Below are positions 39,564 through 49,620 of a DNA stretch of 64,000 bases, piece after piece (within the stretch, counting starts at the first letter, position 1; every line of letters begins with the position of its first letter). Position numbers and translations under genes: made by a program. Source of the DNA: an uncultured Candidatus Poseidoniales archaeon (GTDB lineage: Archaea; Thermoplasmatota; Poseidoniia; Poseidoniales; Thalassarchaeaceae); the NCBI GenBank assembly GCA_902560445.1, contig CACELO010000003.1, positions 18,586 to 82,585 of the forward strand, read 5' to 3'. The notes under the pieces are model-generated. The model searched no databases. It saw only the letters and a list, made by a program, of their open reading frames with translations, and was not told the origin of the DNA.

Positions 39564-40163
39564 CTAAACTCTCTTTACCACAAGGGTAGAACTAATGACG
39601 TCAACGACTTCAATAAAGTCTCCAGTAGCTATACCCTGACCATCTTCTGATTTTGCATTGTAGGTCTTCTGGGCACCACCAACTTCGATTGTAACTTGGC
39701 CAACGCTATCTTCAGGAATTCTGAGGTAAACGGTTCCTTTCTCACCAATGGCCTGTTCCATTTCGATATTTCCACTGGCTTCCAAAGAAAAGAAGAGTTG
39801 GAAGATTTTTCCAGTCCCATACATCGAGGCTAATCCAGCAACCCCGCCTACCCCTATAGCCAGAGTATCTCCCCCATCAGACTTTAGCGTGTATAATCCA
39901 GATAGACCAAAGAACATCATGAATGCCATTACTCCTTGGAAGGTCATAGCATCGAATGCACCATCAGAACTCATGACATCGAATTCGATACCAAATAACC
40001 CCTCAAAAAGACCCTCGCCGACTCCTCCAATCAGCATCAAAAGGAACCAAAACAGGAATAGAACGCCTCCGATTAGCGCAGATGCGGCAAAAATCAATTC
40101 TAATGTTGAACCAGATTCGCCGAAAACAAGTTCTACCAAATTGAAGTCGTCTAGGGATACCAT
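39564..40163 (-). CDS. NfeD/YqiJ-like membrane protein with C-terminal OB fold
   Basis: TM segments followed by GEKGTVYLRIPEDSVGQVTIEVGG...FIEVVDVISSTLVVKRV. Confidence 0.72.
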   Translation of the reverse strand: MVSLDDFNLVELVFGESGSTLELIFAASALIGGVLFLFWFLLMLIGGVGEGLFEGLFGIEFDVMSSDGAFDAMTFQGVMAFMMFFGLSGLYTLKSDGGDTLAIGVGGVAGLASMYGTGKIFQLFFSLEASGNIEMEQAIGEKGTVYLRIPEDSVGQVTIEVGGAQKTYNAKSEDGQGIATGDFIEVVDVISSTLVVKRV

Positions 40164-40219
40164 TGATTATGTCTGGAGGGCATTTTGCTTTGATTGCTTC
40201 GCCGGATTTAGGTGGATGT

Positions 40220-40480
40220 TCAGACTTTATTCCTACGTCTGAGCCATTCCGCGACCCCACGATCAAAATTCGTCACAGGACCTAAACTTAGTCCAGTGAT
40301 TATCGCAGTGACGACTTTACGCGTAAGGGATGAGGAAATATACGGTTCAGTAATTGTCCACACCAATAAAGCAATTAGAATAATGATGATTGGTATCAAC
40401 ATCCTTCGAAGGAAAATATGGTACCCCCCAAGCATATCATATGCTGGGTTATTGATTACATCATCAATTCTGTCCGACAT
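40220..40480 (-). CDS. Small hypothetical membrane protein
   Basis: 86 aa ORF, two hydrophobic segments. Confidence 0.5.
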   Translation of the reverse strand: MSDRIDDVINNPAYDMLGGYHIFLRRMLIPIIIILIALLVWTITEPYISSSLTRKVVTAIITGLSLGPVTNFDRGVAEWLRRRNKV

Positions 40481-40504
40481 ACCCTTACTCGACAGGAGGT
40501 CACC

Positions 40505-40837
40505 TCAGTATGCTAACCAGAATAGAGCGGCCAAGAAAGTTAGGGCGGTTGGGCCTCCATACATCAAGGCCTTACTTACGACGGGAGTATCATCTACTCT
40601 ACTTAATTCACCAGTTTGCTGGTCACGAACTAATACGGTCTTTTCGGACTTGGAATATCTGTCTGAAAATTCTTTGTGATTTCTGGCGACAAAGATAAGG
40701 AAATACACCCCTAAAGCAAGCATACCACTACCTGTGCCTTGGAGAATAGCTGCCACTAGTGCAGTTTCTATTTCTGATGCAATGATTAATTGTGCAAATC
40801 CGGTAAGGAAGAAAATTAGAGAGTCAGCCCTTGCCAT
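40505..40837 (-). CDS. Small hypothetical membrane protein
   Basis: 110 aa ORF with TM helices at both ends. Confidence 0.55.
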   Translation of the reverse strand: MARADSLIFFLTGFAQLIIASEIETALVAAILQGTGSGMLALGVYFLIFVARNHKEFSDRYSKSEKTVLVRDQQTGELSRVDDTPVVSKALMYGGPTALTFLAALFWLAY

Positions 40838-40888
40838 GATTAGGGCGAACTAGCCGACTATCATCAATCCTTTGCCGTGATATACTAA

Positions 40889-41305
40889 TCAAACAAGACT
40901 ACTTGGTTTCTTTTCCCAGACCGCCCATGTGCCTCTTGCATGAGCGATTTTCTTTCCATTTTGATCTGTAATTTCACCTTGCAAATGGGCTAAATTTCGA
41001 CCCCTGCGAACTACTTCGCCAACCGCAGTAAGATGAGAACCGCGATAAGCAGGTTCGAGATATGACAAATCCAATTGTGCTGTTGCACACCATTCTTCTT
41101 TCGATAAAGTAGTCACTAATGTCCCTCCCATTGCTGTGTCCAACAATGTAGCATGTAGCCCTCCATGTGCAACACCTCCGGCGTTTAGATGGTCTTCTCT
41201 AATCATCAATTCGACAACACATCTACCTCGGGTAAATTCCGTAATTTCAAAGCCTATTGTTTCCGCCAATTTAGTTAATTTAGGCGAACTTAATTCATCA
41301 GTCAT
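40889..41305 (-). CDS. PaaI-type hotdog thioesterase
   Basis: HLNAGGVAHGGLHATLLDTAMGGTL motif. Confidence 0.85.
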   Translation of the reverse strand: MTDELSSPKLTKLAETIGFEITEFTRGRCVVELMIREDHLNAGGVAHGGLHATLLDTAMGGTLVTTLSKEEWCATAQLDLSYLEPAYRGSHLTAVGEVVRRGRNLAHLQGEITDQNGKKIAHARGTWAVWEKKPSSLV

Positions 41306-41314
41306 GTTTGAGCC

Positions 41315-43090
41315 TCAATCATTACTTGCAGCTAATCCAGTTTGTACCGACCATAGCCTAGAGTATAGTCCGTCAGACTCAACCAATTTCTCATGCGTAC
41401 CTAATTCAGTAATCATACCGGAATCTAAGACTGCAATCTTATCTGCATTTCTAACGGTGGAAAGGCGATGAGCGATAATGATGGTAGTTCTATCTGTCGA
41501 AATTCTTTCAATTGAACGCTGTAATGCAGCCTCGGTCTCATTATCGACATTACTCGTTGCTTCGTCAAATACGAGTATTGGTGCATCTTTTAGCACCGCA
41601 CGTGCAATTGCTAGACGTTGTCGCTGGCCGCCAGAAAGTCTGTGTCCGTCTTCACCGATATCGGTCTCCCAGCCCTCTGGTAGTTCATTGATGAAATTAG
41701 TAGCCTCTGCTATACGAGCAGCTTCCAAGACCTCTTTCTCACTAGCACTAGGTCTACCATAGAGGATATTTTCTCGTACTGTTCCAGGGAATAGAGTGGT
41801 ATTTTGAGAAACTAAAGAAATTGAACCCCTTAGTGATGCTAACTTTAGTTCCTTAACATCATTGCCATCAAGACTAACCGAACCTTGTAGTGGATCGTGG
41901 AAGCGAAGAAGAAGTCCAACTAGGGTGGTCTTACCTGATCCTGTACTTCCAACAAGTCCGATGGTTTCTCCCGACTCTATACTAAGAGATACTCCAGAGA
42001 GAACCGATTCTCTTTCTGGATAGGAAAACTCAATGCTATCAAAGGTAATCTCTCCATTCGCTTCATCTAATTCAATATCACCTTCAACTAAACCGATTGG
42101 AGTATCTAATAAATTAAGAACTCTGTCAGTTGATGCCATGGCTCTCTGATACAAATCGAAAGTTTGGCCGAGGCGAGTAAGTGGCCAAAGAAGTCTTTGG
42201 GTGATGAATACGATTATCGAATAAGCCCCAATTGACAGTGAACCCTCGAGAGCTAACCAACCTCCGACCAACATATTCGCTGTAAAAGCAAATAAAATGG
42301 CCATTCGAATAAGAGGGACAAATGAGGCAGAAAGACGTATTGCATCTCTATTTGCATCTCTATATGAGCGAGAGGCAACACCTACCCGCTCTACCTCTCG
42401 CTCCTCTGCAGTGAATGATTTGATTGTGGTAATTCCACTCAAATTGTTATTCAGTAGAGCGTTGAGATCGCCGACTTCTTTGCGGACTTTGGCGTAACGA
42501 ACGCCAATTCTACGCTGGAACATAAACGAGCCACCGACAATTATTGGGATTGGCAATATTGCGTAAATTGCCACAGAAGGCGCTAGAATGAACATCACTC
42601 CTCCGACAACGATAACCGTTGTCGCAACCTGAAGTAGGTCATTGGCTCCTTGGTCAAGAAATCGCTCAAGTTGATTAACATCATCATTCATTATTGCCAT
42701 CAACCCGCCAGTTGTTTGGCCAGAGAACCATTGCATCTCGAGATTTTGAATATGCTCATATGCGTCCATTCTCAGTTCATGTTGAGCATTTTGAGCGAGA
42801 TTCCTCCATAATACTCCAAACCAATATTCGAATAGTGATTCTAGAACCCAAATAACCACTGTAAGAGCTACAAGAATCAAAAATTGGTCATAAGGATCTG
42901 GATATCCAAAATCAGCTAGCATCGAGTCTTCTTTGTATGTTACAACGTCGATAGCCATACCGATTAGAATAGGTGGTGCTAGATCCCAAAACTTGTTCAT
43001 GATTGAACAAAATGAGGCGAGCCACACTTGCCATCTATACTCCCTCAAGTGCCCTAACAAGCGCAACAGAGGGTGGCTCCGCTCTGTCAT
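41315..43090 (-). CDS. ABC transporter, fused TM-ATPase (exporter type)
   Basis: Walker A GSTGSGKTTL, signature LSGGQRQRLAIARA, Walker B ILVFDEATS. Confidence 0.93.
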   Translation of the reverse strand: MTERSHPLLRLLGHLREYRWQVWLASFCSIMNKFWDLAPPILIGMAIDVVTYKEDSMLADFGYPDPYDQFLILVALTVVIWVLESLFEYWFGVLWRNLAQNAQHELRMDAYEHIQNLEMQWFSGQTTGGLMAIMNDDVNQLERFLDQGANDLLQVATTVIVVGGVMFILAPSVAIYAILPIPIIVGGSFMFQRRIGVRYAKVRKEVGDLNALLNNNLSGITTIKSFTAEEREVERVGVASRSYRDANRDAIRLSASFVPLIRMAILFAFTANMLVGGWLALEGSLSIGAYSIIVFITQRLLWPLTRLGQTFDLYQRAMASTDRVLNLLDTPIGLVEGDIELDEANGEITFDSIEFSYPERESVLSGVSLSIESGETIGLVGSTGSGKTTLVGLLLRFHDPLQGSVSLDGNDVKELKLASLRGSISLVSQNTTLFPGTVRENILYGRPSASEKEVLEAARIAEATNFINELPEGWETDIGEDGHRLSGGQRQRLAIARAVLKDAPILVFDEATSNVDNETEAALQRSIERISTDRTTIIIAHRLSTVRNADKIAVLDSGMITELGTHEKLVESDGLYSRLWSVQTGLAASND

Positions 43091-43300
43091 GTGTGGCTCT
43101 AACTATGGACAGTGCTTGAATCTGCCCTAAGGCATAGGGTTAGTTTACAGTAAGAAAATTACTATTTACTCAGATATGATAGGTTTAGAAACCGTTTCAA
43201 GATTAGGATTCTCATCATTTATGTCTTACTTCCTTATGTCTTCTATCGAAGGATTGGATATAATCAACTGGCTTCAACCCTCAGGTGGAAAATTACAGAA

Positions 43301-44356
43301 TTAACCATTGGAAGGGGTTATCTCTCCCGCCCAAGTATCTGCCCAAGTATCATAGATTTTGACACTAACAGAGCTCGTTGAATTAGTACGAATCTCGTAG
43401 TAATCAGAGGCTGAAAAATATCCATCTCCTGAATAATCCCAATAAACAAAATTCCACCAATCACCACGGACGTCGCTTTGGTTAGATGTCAAATCAGCTA
43501 GATTAAACTCCACAATTGTAGATTCCGACTCTATAACTTGGAAAATCAACTCCGTAGTATCAACCTCGGAGGTGAATTCTAGAGGGACATATCCCGCCCA
43601 TATTGTCGTTCCATCGGATAATTGGACGGGGTCATCGATATTGAATTCAATCGCAGCTCTAGGTAAATCAGGTTGTAGGCTCAATTCTACATCATCTCCT
43701 TTCTCAATACTCAAAACGAAAGCAGAGTCATCGTTACCGTACAATTCGACACCAATTAGTTCGGGAGGAACGCCTTTCAAGACTAGAATTATACTATGTG
43801 TATCATTTTGAGCGCTGGCCACCTGTTCAAGAGATTCAATATCGTGAGTTATTGTCCATTCGAGTCCTGAAATCGATGTCGTATCAAATCCGAAGGATGG
43901 CCAGAAACCATCTGGATCTTCCATAGCTTGTTCGACGATCTCATAGAATGGGTCCTTGTAATCAGGAACTGCATCCCTACCCTCATACCAAACATTACCT
44001 AATCTAATATTAGTGGTTTCTGTACCTTCGATGACTTCAGTATCAATAGAATTGGTTCCAAGACTGAATCTCATTGCGATTGAACGTAGATTTTGCTCGT
44101 CATCTTTAGCAACGTTCCAATGTATTTCTCCCAGTTGAGTTTCTGTTTGGTAGGTTGTTGAAGATTTAACTCGCAACCTAGAATTTTCAGAGGCCAGTAA
44201 CAATACATCTAGAGATTCTGGATTGGAAAGTAATTCGTTCAGAATATCATTGTTGAAGGGGAAGCAACCGGTATCTTCGCAAGATTCGATCGGGACTTCC
44301 AAACAACCTGAAGAGCAGGGAATTATGAGCAATATCCCCAGCAACACTGCTCTCAT
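43301..44356 (-). CDS. Hypothetical secreted lipoprotein
   Basis: Signal peptide with lipobox-like CSSGC, 351 aa. Confidence 0.65.
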   Translation of the reverse strand: MRAVLLGILLIIPCSSGCLEVPIESCEDTGCFPFNNDILNELLSNPESLDVLLLASENSRLRVKSSTTYQTETQLGEIHWNVAKDDEQNLRSIAMRFSLGTNSIDTEVIEGTETTNIRLGNVWYEGRDAVPDYKDPFYEIVEQAMEDPDGFWPSFGFDTTSISGLEWTITHDIESLEQVASAQNDTHSIILVLKGVPPELIGVELYGNDDSAFVLSIEKGDDVELSLQPDLPRAAIEFNIDDPVQLSDGTTIWAGYVPLEFTSEVDTTELIFQVIESESTIVEFNLADLTSNQSDVRGDWWNFVYWDYSGDGYFSASDYYEIRTNSTSSVSVKIYDTWADTWAGEITPSNG

Positions 44357-44504
44357 TGAAATAAATCCCGTGACTTATCGCTGATGAGGCTATGGTTTAT
44401 TAGTTAATCAAAATATACTATATCGAGACCATAAGAGAGTCTCAGACTCCTTGCGTCGCCCCTATATGGAGTGATTATTGCGCCTATATTGAGAAGGGGG
44501 TATA

Positions 44505-45383
44505 TTGGTGATAGACAACATACTCGTAGTCTACAAGAAAAACTTCGAGGAGATTCATGACCAAGCGTTGGAATCAATCCGAAATGAATTGGATATTATT
44601 GTCGCCGAATGTGGAATTAGTGTAGATTATTCCGCTAGAGAAAACGTTAGACGCACCGATTTCATTGAATGCGATTTGGTAGTTGTTTTAGGCGGTGATG
44701 GAACCCTAACTTCAATTGCACATTCTGTAGATTCCGACACTCCTGTGATGGGGGTAAATTCCCATCCAAGGTCTGAGGATGAAGAGGGTTCCTATGGATT
44801 CTACATGGGCAGTGACCCGACAAATTTCGCAGCTGATATTCGCTCAGTAATAGAAGGGACTGCAATAGTAAATCGGCTACCGAGATTGCAAGCAGAGATT
44901 GAAACCACAAGCGGAAATAAAATCCGTTGTGACCCTGCATTGAATGATTTGTTGGTCGCTAATACGCACCAATATCAACCTTCGAAATACAGAATTCAAC
45001 GTGGGCAGAATGTCGATTGCAAACAATATTCTTCAGGTTGTCTCTTCTCAACATTCCTTGGTCAAGGCGCTTGGTATCGTCATGTGGTCAATATAGAAGG
45101 GACTAATTTCCCCGTTTCAGAAATAAACAATCATTACCTATTCGTGGCTAGAGATTTACCTCGAGCAGAAAGAAGGGAAGATGGATCATACTGGGAGTGG
45201 ACACAACAGCCAACAGTTATGACAAGCGATATGCATCGTGGATACGTTGTCAGCGATGGTTGGGATGAAACCCATTTTACCCGTGGCTCTACAATCACTA
45301 TCGATATCCAAGGTCCTGATTTGCAACTACTGACTTTCAGAAGCACAATGCTAGACCGAGTCGCAAATTGGCTTGACAACTGA
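44505..45383 (+). CDS. nadK: NAD kinase
   Basis: LVVVLGGDGTLTSIAH (GGDGT) and downstream GVNSHP. Confidence 0.87.
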   Translation: MVIDNILVVYKKNFEEIHDQALESIRNELDIIVAECGISVDYSARENVRRTDFIECDLVVVLGGDGTLTSIAHSVDSDTPVMGVNSHPRSEDEEGSYGFYMGSDPTNFAADIRSVIEGTAIVNRLPRLQAEIETTSGNKIRCDPALNDLLVANTHQYQPSKYRIQRGQNVDCKQYSSGCLFSTFLGQGAWYRHVVNIEGTNFPVSEINNHYLFVARDLPRAERREDGSYWEWTQQPTVMTSDMHRGYVVSDGWDETHFTRGSTITIDIQGPDLQLLTFRSTMLDRVANWLDN

Positions 45384-45384
45384 T

Positions 45385-46137
45385 TCACAAGATTTGCTTG
45401 AGGAATAACTTGGTTCGATCGTGTGTAGGGTTGTCGAAGAAATCGTGAGGATTATTCTCCTCGATAAGATGACCTTCATCGAATAGTATGCATCGGTCAG
45501 CAACTTCCTTGGCGAATCCCATTTCGTGTGTAACTACAATCATCGTTATATCTCTTTGAGCTAAGTCCTTCATAACATCCAGCACTTCCTTAATCATTTC
45601 AGGGTCAAGAGCGCTTGTTGGCTCGTCGAATAGCATAATCTTGGGATCCATTGCCAAGGCTCTAGCGATTGCAACACGCTGTTGTTGACCACCAGATAGA
45701 CCGCTTGGATACTTGTAGGCCTGTTCTGGAATTCCGACTCTTTCTAGTAATTCCATGGCTTTGTGTTCCGCCTCCCTCTTTGTCATACCCTTGACCTTCA
45801 TAGGGGCTAGTGTTATATTTTCCATAATAGTAAGGTGAGGGAAGAGGTTGAATTGTTGGAATACAAATCCAACTTCCGACCTTACGTACTTCAAATCGGC
45901 AACACTAGTATTCTCATCAATCGTTATTCCATCAACTTCAATCGTACCCCCACTGTGTGGTTGGAGCCTGTTCAGCGTCCTGATGAAGGTTGACTTACCC
46001 GATCCAGAAGGGCCTAGTATGACAATTATTTCTCCTTTTCTAACTGATATGTCTATTCCCTTTAGGGCCCAGAAATCTCCGAAATTAACCTTTACACCAT
46101 ATGTCTTAATTATTTCTTTTTCATTGTTATCAGTCAT
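45385..46137 (-). CDS. aapP: Polar amino-acid ABC transporter ATPase
   Basis: Walker [40 protein letters not shown] (PAAT-type). Confidence 0.93.
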   Translation of the reverse strand: MTDNNEKEIIKTYGVKVNFGDFWALKGIDISVRKGEIIVILGPSGSGKSTFIRTLNRLQPHSGGTIEVDGITIDENTSVADLKYVRSEVGFVFQQFNLFPHLTIMENITLAPMKVKGMTKREAEHKAMELLERVGIPEQAYKYPSGLSGGQQQRVAIARALAMDPKIMLFDEPTSALDPEMIKEVLDVMKDLAQRDITMIVVTHEMGFAKEVADRCILFDEGHLIEENNPHDFFDNPTHDRTKLFLKQIL

Positions 46138-47672
46138 GTTCTTTCCCCACCTGTTTCTGAGCCAAGGCCCAACTTTCTCTCGACTCCCATAGAGATTCGA
46201 GATAGATAGAATGCGATTATCCAGAAGACGAATGCGGCCATATAAAGTGGCTCTAGGATATCCAAGGCAAATTGAAGGTCCGAGGTATTCAGGTCCTTGG
46301 CGATCTTGAAGAAGTCAAATATACCAATTATGAAAATCAGAGTCGTGTCCTTCCATAGCCCAATTAGTAGGCTGACAAGTGAGGGGAGGGTAGTACGAAC
46401 TGAGTTCGGTAGAATCACGGTTAGTTTGATCTGATTAGGATTCAATCCCAGCGCAGTGGCTGCCTCTATTTGGCCCCCGCTTATTGATTGGATTCCGCCC
46501 CTAAGTATCTCTGCAGTGTAAACCCCTCCGAAGAAGGCGAACATCAGTAGAGTTCTCATTATCGAGTCCGCGTCGGAGAAAGGCACTATCACGTCCTCCA
46601 AAAGATATTTTGCAAAATATAGCCATGCAATCATGGGTCCGGCGCGAACGGTCTCAATCAAAGCGGTGGATGGCCACTTGAAAATCGGTAGTTCACTTTG
46701 CCTACCGAATGCGAGTATGACACCAATTCCGAGACCGAGGACTCCCCCTGCTGTTGCAAGGATGAGATTGACGAAAAGACCACCCCATAGTGCGGGCTCA
46801 AGTCCACTCTCCATCCAACCTCTCTCGACGACGAAATCGGGAGGATTCATCACAAATATAGAGAAGAAGAATGTGAATACCCCAAGCAATGCTAGGTATC
46901 GTTTGAATCTATTAATCCGGTACTCCTCTCTGGAAGAGCAGTATCTTCTGGTCATTAAGAAGGATGCAAAGCCTAGTGCACTTACAAGAACAAATCTAGT
47001 GATTGGACCTTCTGGGTCGTAACTCCTGTATGAGGGGTATGCCGTAAACAATACAGCGATAATAGACAGTAAGAAAAATCCGCCGACGAAGTTGCGGGTC
47101 TTGATTTCTGATGTCCCGTAGGCTGAGCTGATCACGGCCGTTAGCAGGGCCAGGGTAGACCATAGCCTCCACATCTGGTTCTCTTTGCTGTCGCTGATCA
47201 TTCTGTAGTTCATCTCATGCCCGGCGAACAGCTGGACCCTGGCGGACCAGACTATGCCCCAGTTGGCCTCTACGAGTACGAATCCTAGGAGCCAGTCGCA
47301 CAGGAAGAAGATCGAGCTCGCTGCTATCAGCCCCAGAATGGCCGATGACCTCGATTTGATGATGGTCCCCTTGATTGTGGAGAGTAGGAATGTCCAGACT
47401 AGCAGGAACGAGGTAGTACCGAAAGCAAGTAGGAACAGCATATGCTTGAGCTCTAGTTCGTCGGTAATCGATTCGTGCTTGTTCATGACCATCCAGAAAG
47501 ACGAGATAATCGATATTGCTAATGCTGCGCCTGAGGTGGCTAGGTTGTTCACCCCCCTGGCCCACTTCGCGGGCTTCCCTGAGACAGACTCTTCAAGGCT
47601 GTTCAATATCGACATTGCCCTCCCCCCATCGAACCGGCCATTGCTTCGCCCCTCTGGATTACCGACAGTCAT
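46134..47672 (-). CDS. aapM: Amino-acid ABC transporter permease (AapM-like)
   Basis: EAA loop [34 protein letters not shown]; extra N-terminal TM region. Confidence 0.88.
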   Translation of the reverse strand: MTVGNPEGRSNGRFDGGRAMSILNSLEESVSGKPAKWARGVNNLATSGAALAISIISSFWMVMNKHESITDELELKHMLFLLAFGTTSFLLVWTFLLSTIKGTIIKSRSSAILGLIAASSIFFLCDWLLGFVLVEANWGIVWSARVQLFAGHEMNYRMISDSKENQMWRLWSTLALLTAVISSAYGTSEIKTRNFVGGFFLLSIIAVLFTAYPSYRSYDPEGPITRFVLVSALGFASFLMTRRYCSSREEYRINRFKRYLALLGVFTFFFSIFVMNPPDFVVERGWMESGLEPALWGGLFVNLILATAGGVLGLGIGVILAFGRQSELPIFKWPSTALIETVRAGPMIAWLYFAKYLLEDVIVPFSDADSIMRTLLMFAFFGGVYTAEILRGGIQSISGGQIEAATALGLNPNQIKLTVILPNSVRTTLPSLVSLLIGLWKDTTLIFIIGIFDFFKIAKDLNTSDLQFALDILEPLYMAAFVFWIIAFYLSRISMGVERKLGLGSETGGERT

Positions 47673-49531
47673 ATTCTCACCCTCGTTACCCTTGCGTTGT
47701 ACGCGTTCATCACTACCGAAATGAGCAGGCTACCAGCCTGGTAGGTAATCAGCAGGAGCATGAATAGAGGGACTAGCTTTCCCACGTTGTTCATCATGAT
47801 CAGGATGACCAGGAAGATGTCGCTAAACCCTACTATGATAGCCAGGCTTGAGTTCTTCCAGATGTTCATGTACTGGCTGTTAAGAAGTGGCACCATGCTC
47901 CTCAGTGCTTGGGGCAGGATAACCAACCTCAGCCTCTGGAAAGGGTTCAGTCCGAGAGATATTGCGGCCTCGACCTGACCCCGGGGCAATGACTGGATGC
48001 TCCCCCTTACTATCTCGGCGACTATCGATGCCGTGAATAGCGTGAGTGCGGTTACGATATAGATGAACGGGCTCGTTATCTTGAACCCAGTGCCCGGCAC
48101 GATGTACCAGGAGGCAGTGGATTCCATGTCCGGTTGAACGAGCTCTGGAATGCTGAAGTCGCCGGAAAGGAAGACTGCCAGCGATATGATGGACGCGAGT
48201 GCCCATATTGCCATCCTCCTGATTAGTCCCTCATCCGAGTCATCTACCCCATCCCTGTCTAGGTAGCCTGTGAGGATTCGTGTCCCGATCAAGATGGATA
48301 TCGCGATTACTAGGTTGGCAGTGGCTGGTTGAGGTATCCAGTGGCCTTGCTTGCTGAGGTAGAACATGTCGAAGAGGAAGACCTCAGCCCCAAAGTCGGG
48401 TGCCCATTCCCTGATCTGGATGGAGACAAAGAAGAGTAGAATCGCTAGTGGGATGTTCCGGAAGAACTCCACGTATGCGGTGGCGAGACCGGCTGCGAGC
48501 CTGTTATTGGAGAGCCTGGAGACGCCGATGAAGATGCCAAGGATAGTGCAGAGGACTATGCTGAGCAGAGTTGCTCTCGCTGAGTTTATCACGCCCGCTC
48601 TGAAGAAGGTCCACCGGGAGTCGTTGGATGCGTCAATCTGCCATGGCCAGTTTGTCACAGGGAACCCGCCGACATCATCCATGAATTCATAGGATAACCT
48701 CCAGTCCTCATTAGTCTTGATTAGGAACATAACTCTAAGAATTAAGAAAAGAATGAAAGGGATTGCGAAAAGAAAGACTGTCGATGAGAACTTTTGGTCC
48801 TGTATAGAAGGATTATGTCTCTCTAGAGAAATATCCCATGCGGAGTATATGAACACCGCTAGGAGAAGGAATGATAGGAATGTCACGACGTTCTCAAAAA
48901 TGCTGGTAAAGTATATTGAAAAGGCAGGAAGGAGGACAGGGACAAGAAGGACGATAAAATAGAACGAAATTGCAAGGAGAGTTAGTGAAGACTCTATTGG
49001 TGCTTCAAACCAGATTTTCTTCGTATTCTTTGGATTCCTAAGGGTCCCTATCAAGGAGTCTAACATCCCATTGACTGCGTCAAAGAGGATTATTATCCCT
49101 GCAATCAGAAGCCCACCCATAATCATCCATACCTGGGATTTAGCCCTGAATTCGAAAGTGTTGGAAAGTCCGAAAATGAGTAAAAATCCGAGAACTATAA
49201 TGAGGGTCTTCGAGTAGCCCCTAAAGTTCCTTGGATTTGAGAAAAGGGTCTTGTACTCGTTGCATACCAAAGTGAACAATAGTAGGAAAATTGGCCCGAT
49301 GACCCTCAAAGAATTCGATAGCGGGTAATAGGATTCATTCAGCTGCAAATCGTTTACAACGACGCTGACTGCCATCTCATCGATAATTTCCTTGGAGAGC
49401 GAGAAGAACTTAGTTAGATACTGCCAAAGAAGAAGGGAAACAACTAGGTAGGCAGCGATAATAGGTGCGTCTTTCCTACTGAGTCTGAGTTTCGATACCA
49501 ATCCTTGCGATTCTGAATTTTGGGTTACCAC
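47669..49531 (-). CDS. aapQ: Amino-acid ABC transporter permease (AapQ-like)
   Basis: EAA loop RGQVEAAISLGLNPFQRLRLVILPQALRSMVPLL; extended N-terminal TM region. Confidence 0.88.
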   Translation of the reverse strand: MVTQNSESQGLVSKLRLSRKDAPIIAAYLVVSLLLWQYLTKFFSLSKEIIDEMAVSVVVNDLQLNESYYPLSNSLRVIGPIFLLLFTLVCNEYKTLFSNPRNFRGYSKTLIIVLGFLLIFGLSNTFEFRAKSQVWMIMGGLLIAGIIILFDAVNGMLDSLIGTLRNPKNTKKIWFEAPIESSLTLLAISFYFIVLLVPVLLPAFSIYFTSIFENVVTFLSFLLLAVFIYSAWDISLERHNPSIQDQKFSSTVFLFAIPFILFLILRVMFLIKTNEDWRLSYEFMDDVGGFPVTNWPWQIDASNDSRWTFFRAGVINSARATLLSIVLCTILGIFIGVSRLSNNRLAAGLATAYVEFFRNIPLAILLFFVSIQIREWAPDFGAEVFLFDMFYLSKQGHWIPQPATANLVIAISILIGTRILTGYLDRDGVDDSDEGLIRRMAIWALASIISLAVFLSGDFSIPELVQPDMESTASWYIVPGTGFKITSPFIYIVTALTLFTASIVAEIVRGSIQSLPRGQVEAAISLGLNPFQRLRLVILPQALRSMVPLLNSQYMNIWKNSSLAIIVGFSDIFLVILIMMNNVGKLVPLFMLLLITYQAGSLLISVVMNAYNARVTRVRI

Positions 49532-49563
49532 TGGAACTCCTCCTCATATGATGTAAATATGTG

Positions 49564-49590
49564 GCCCGGGGGGTGCATGCCCCCCCGGGC
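49564..49590 (-). terminator. GC-only hairpin between the binding-protein gene and the aapQ-like permease
   Basis: GCCCGGGGGG-TGCATGC-CCCCCCGGGC, 10-bp stem of G:C pairs only; lies downstream of the 49621..50829 gene on the minus strand. Confidence 0.6.
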
Positions 49591-49620
49591 TTTACGTACG
49601 CGATTAGACTAAGAGTTCAA

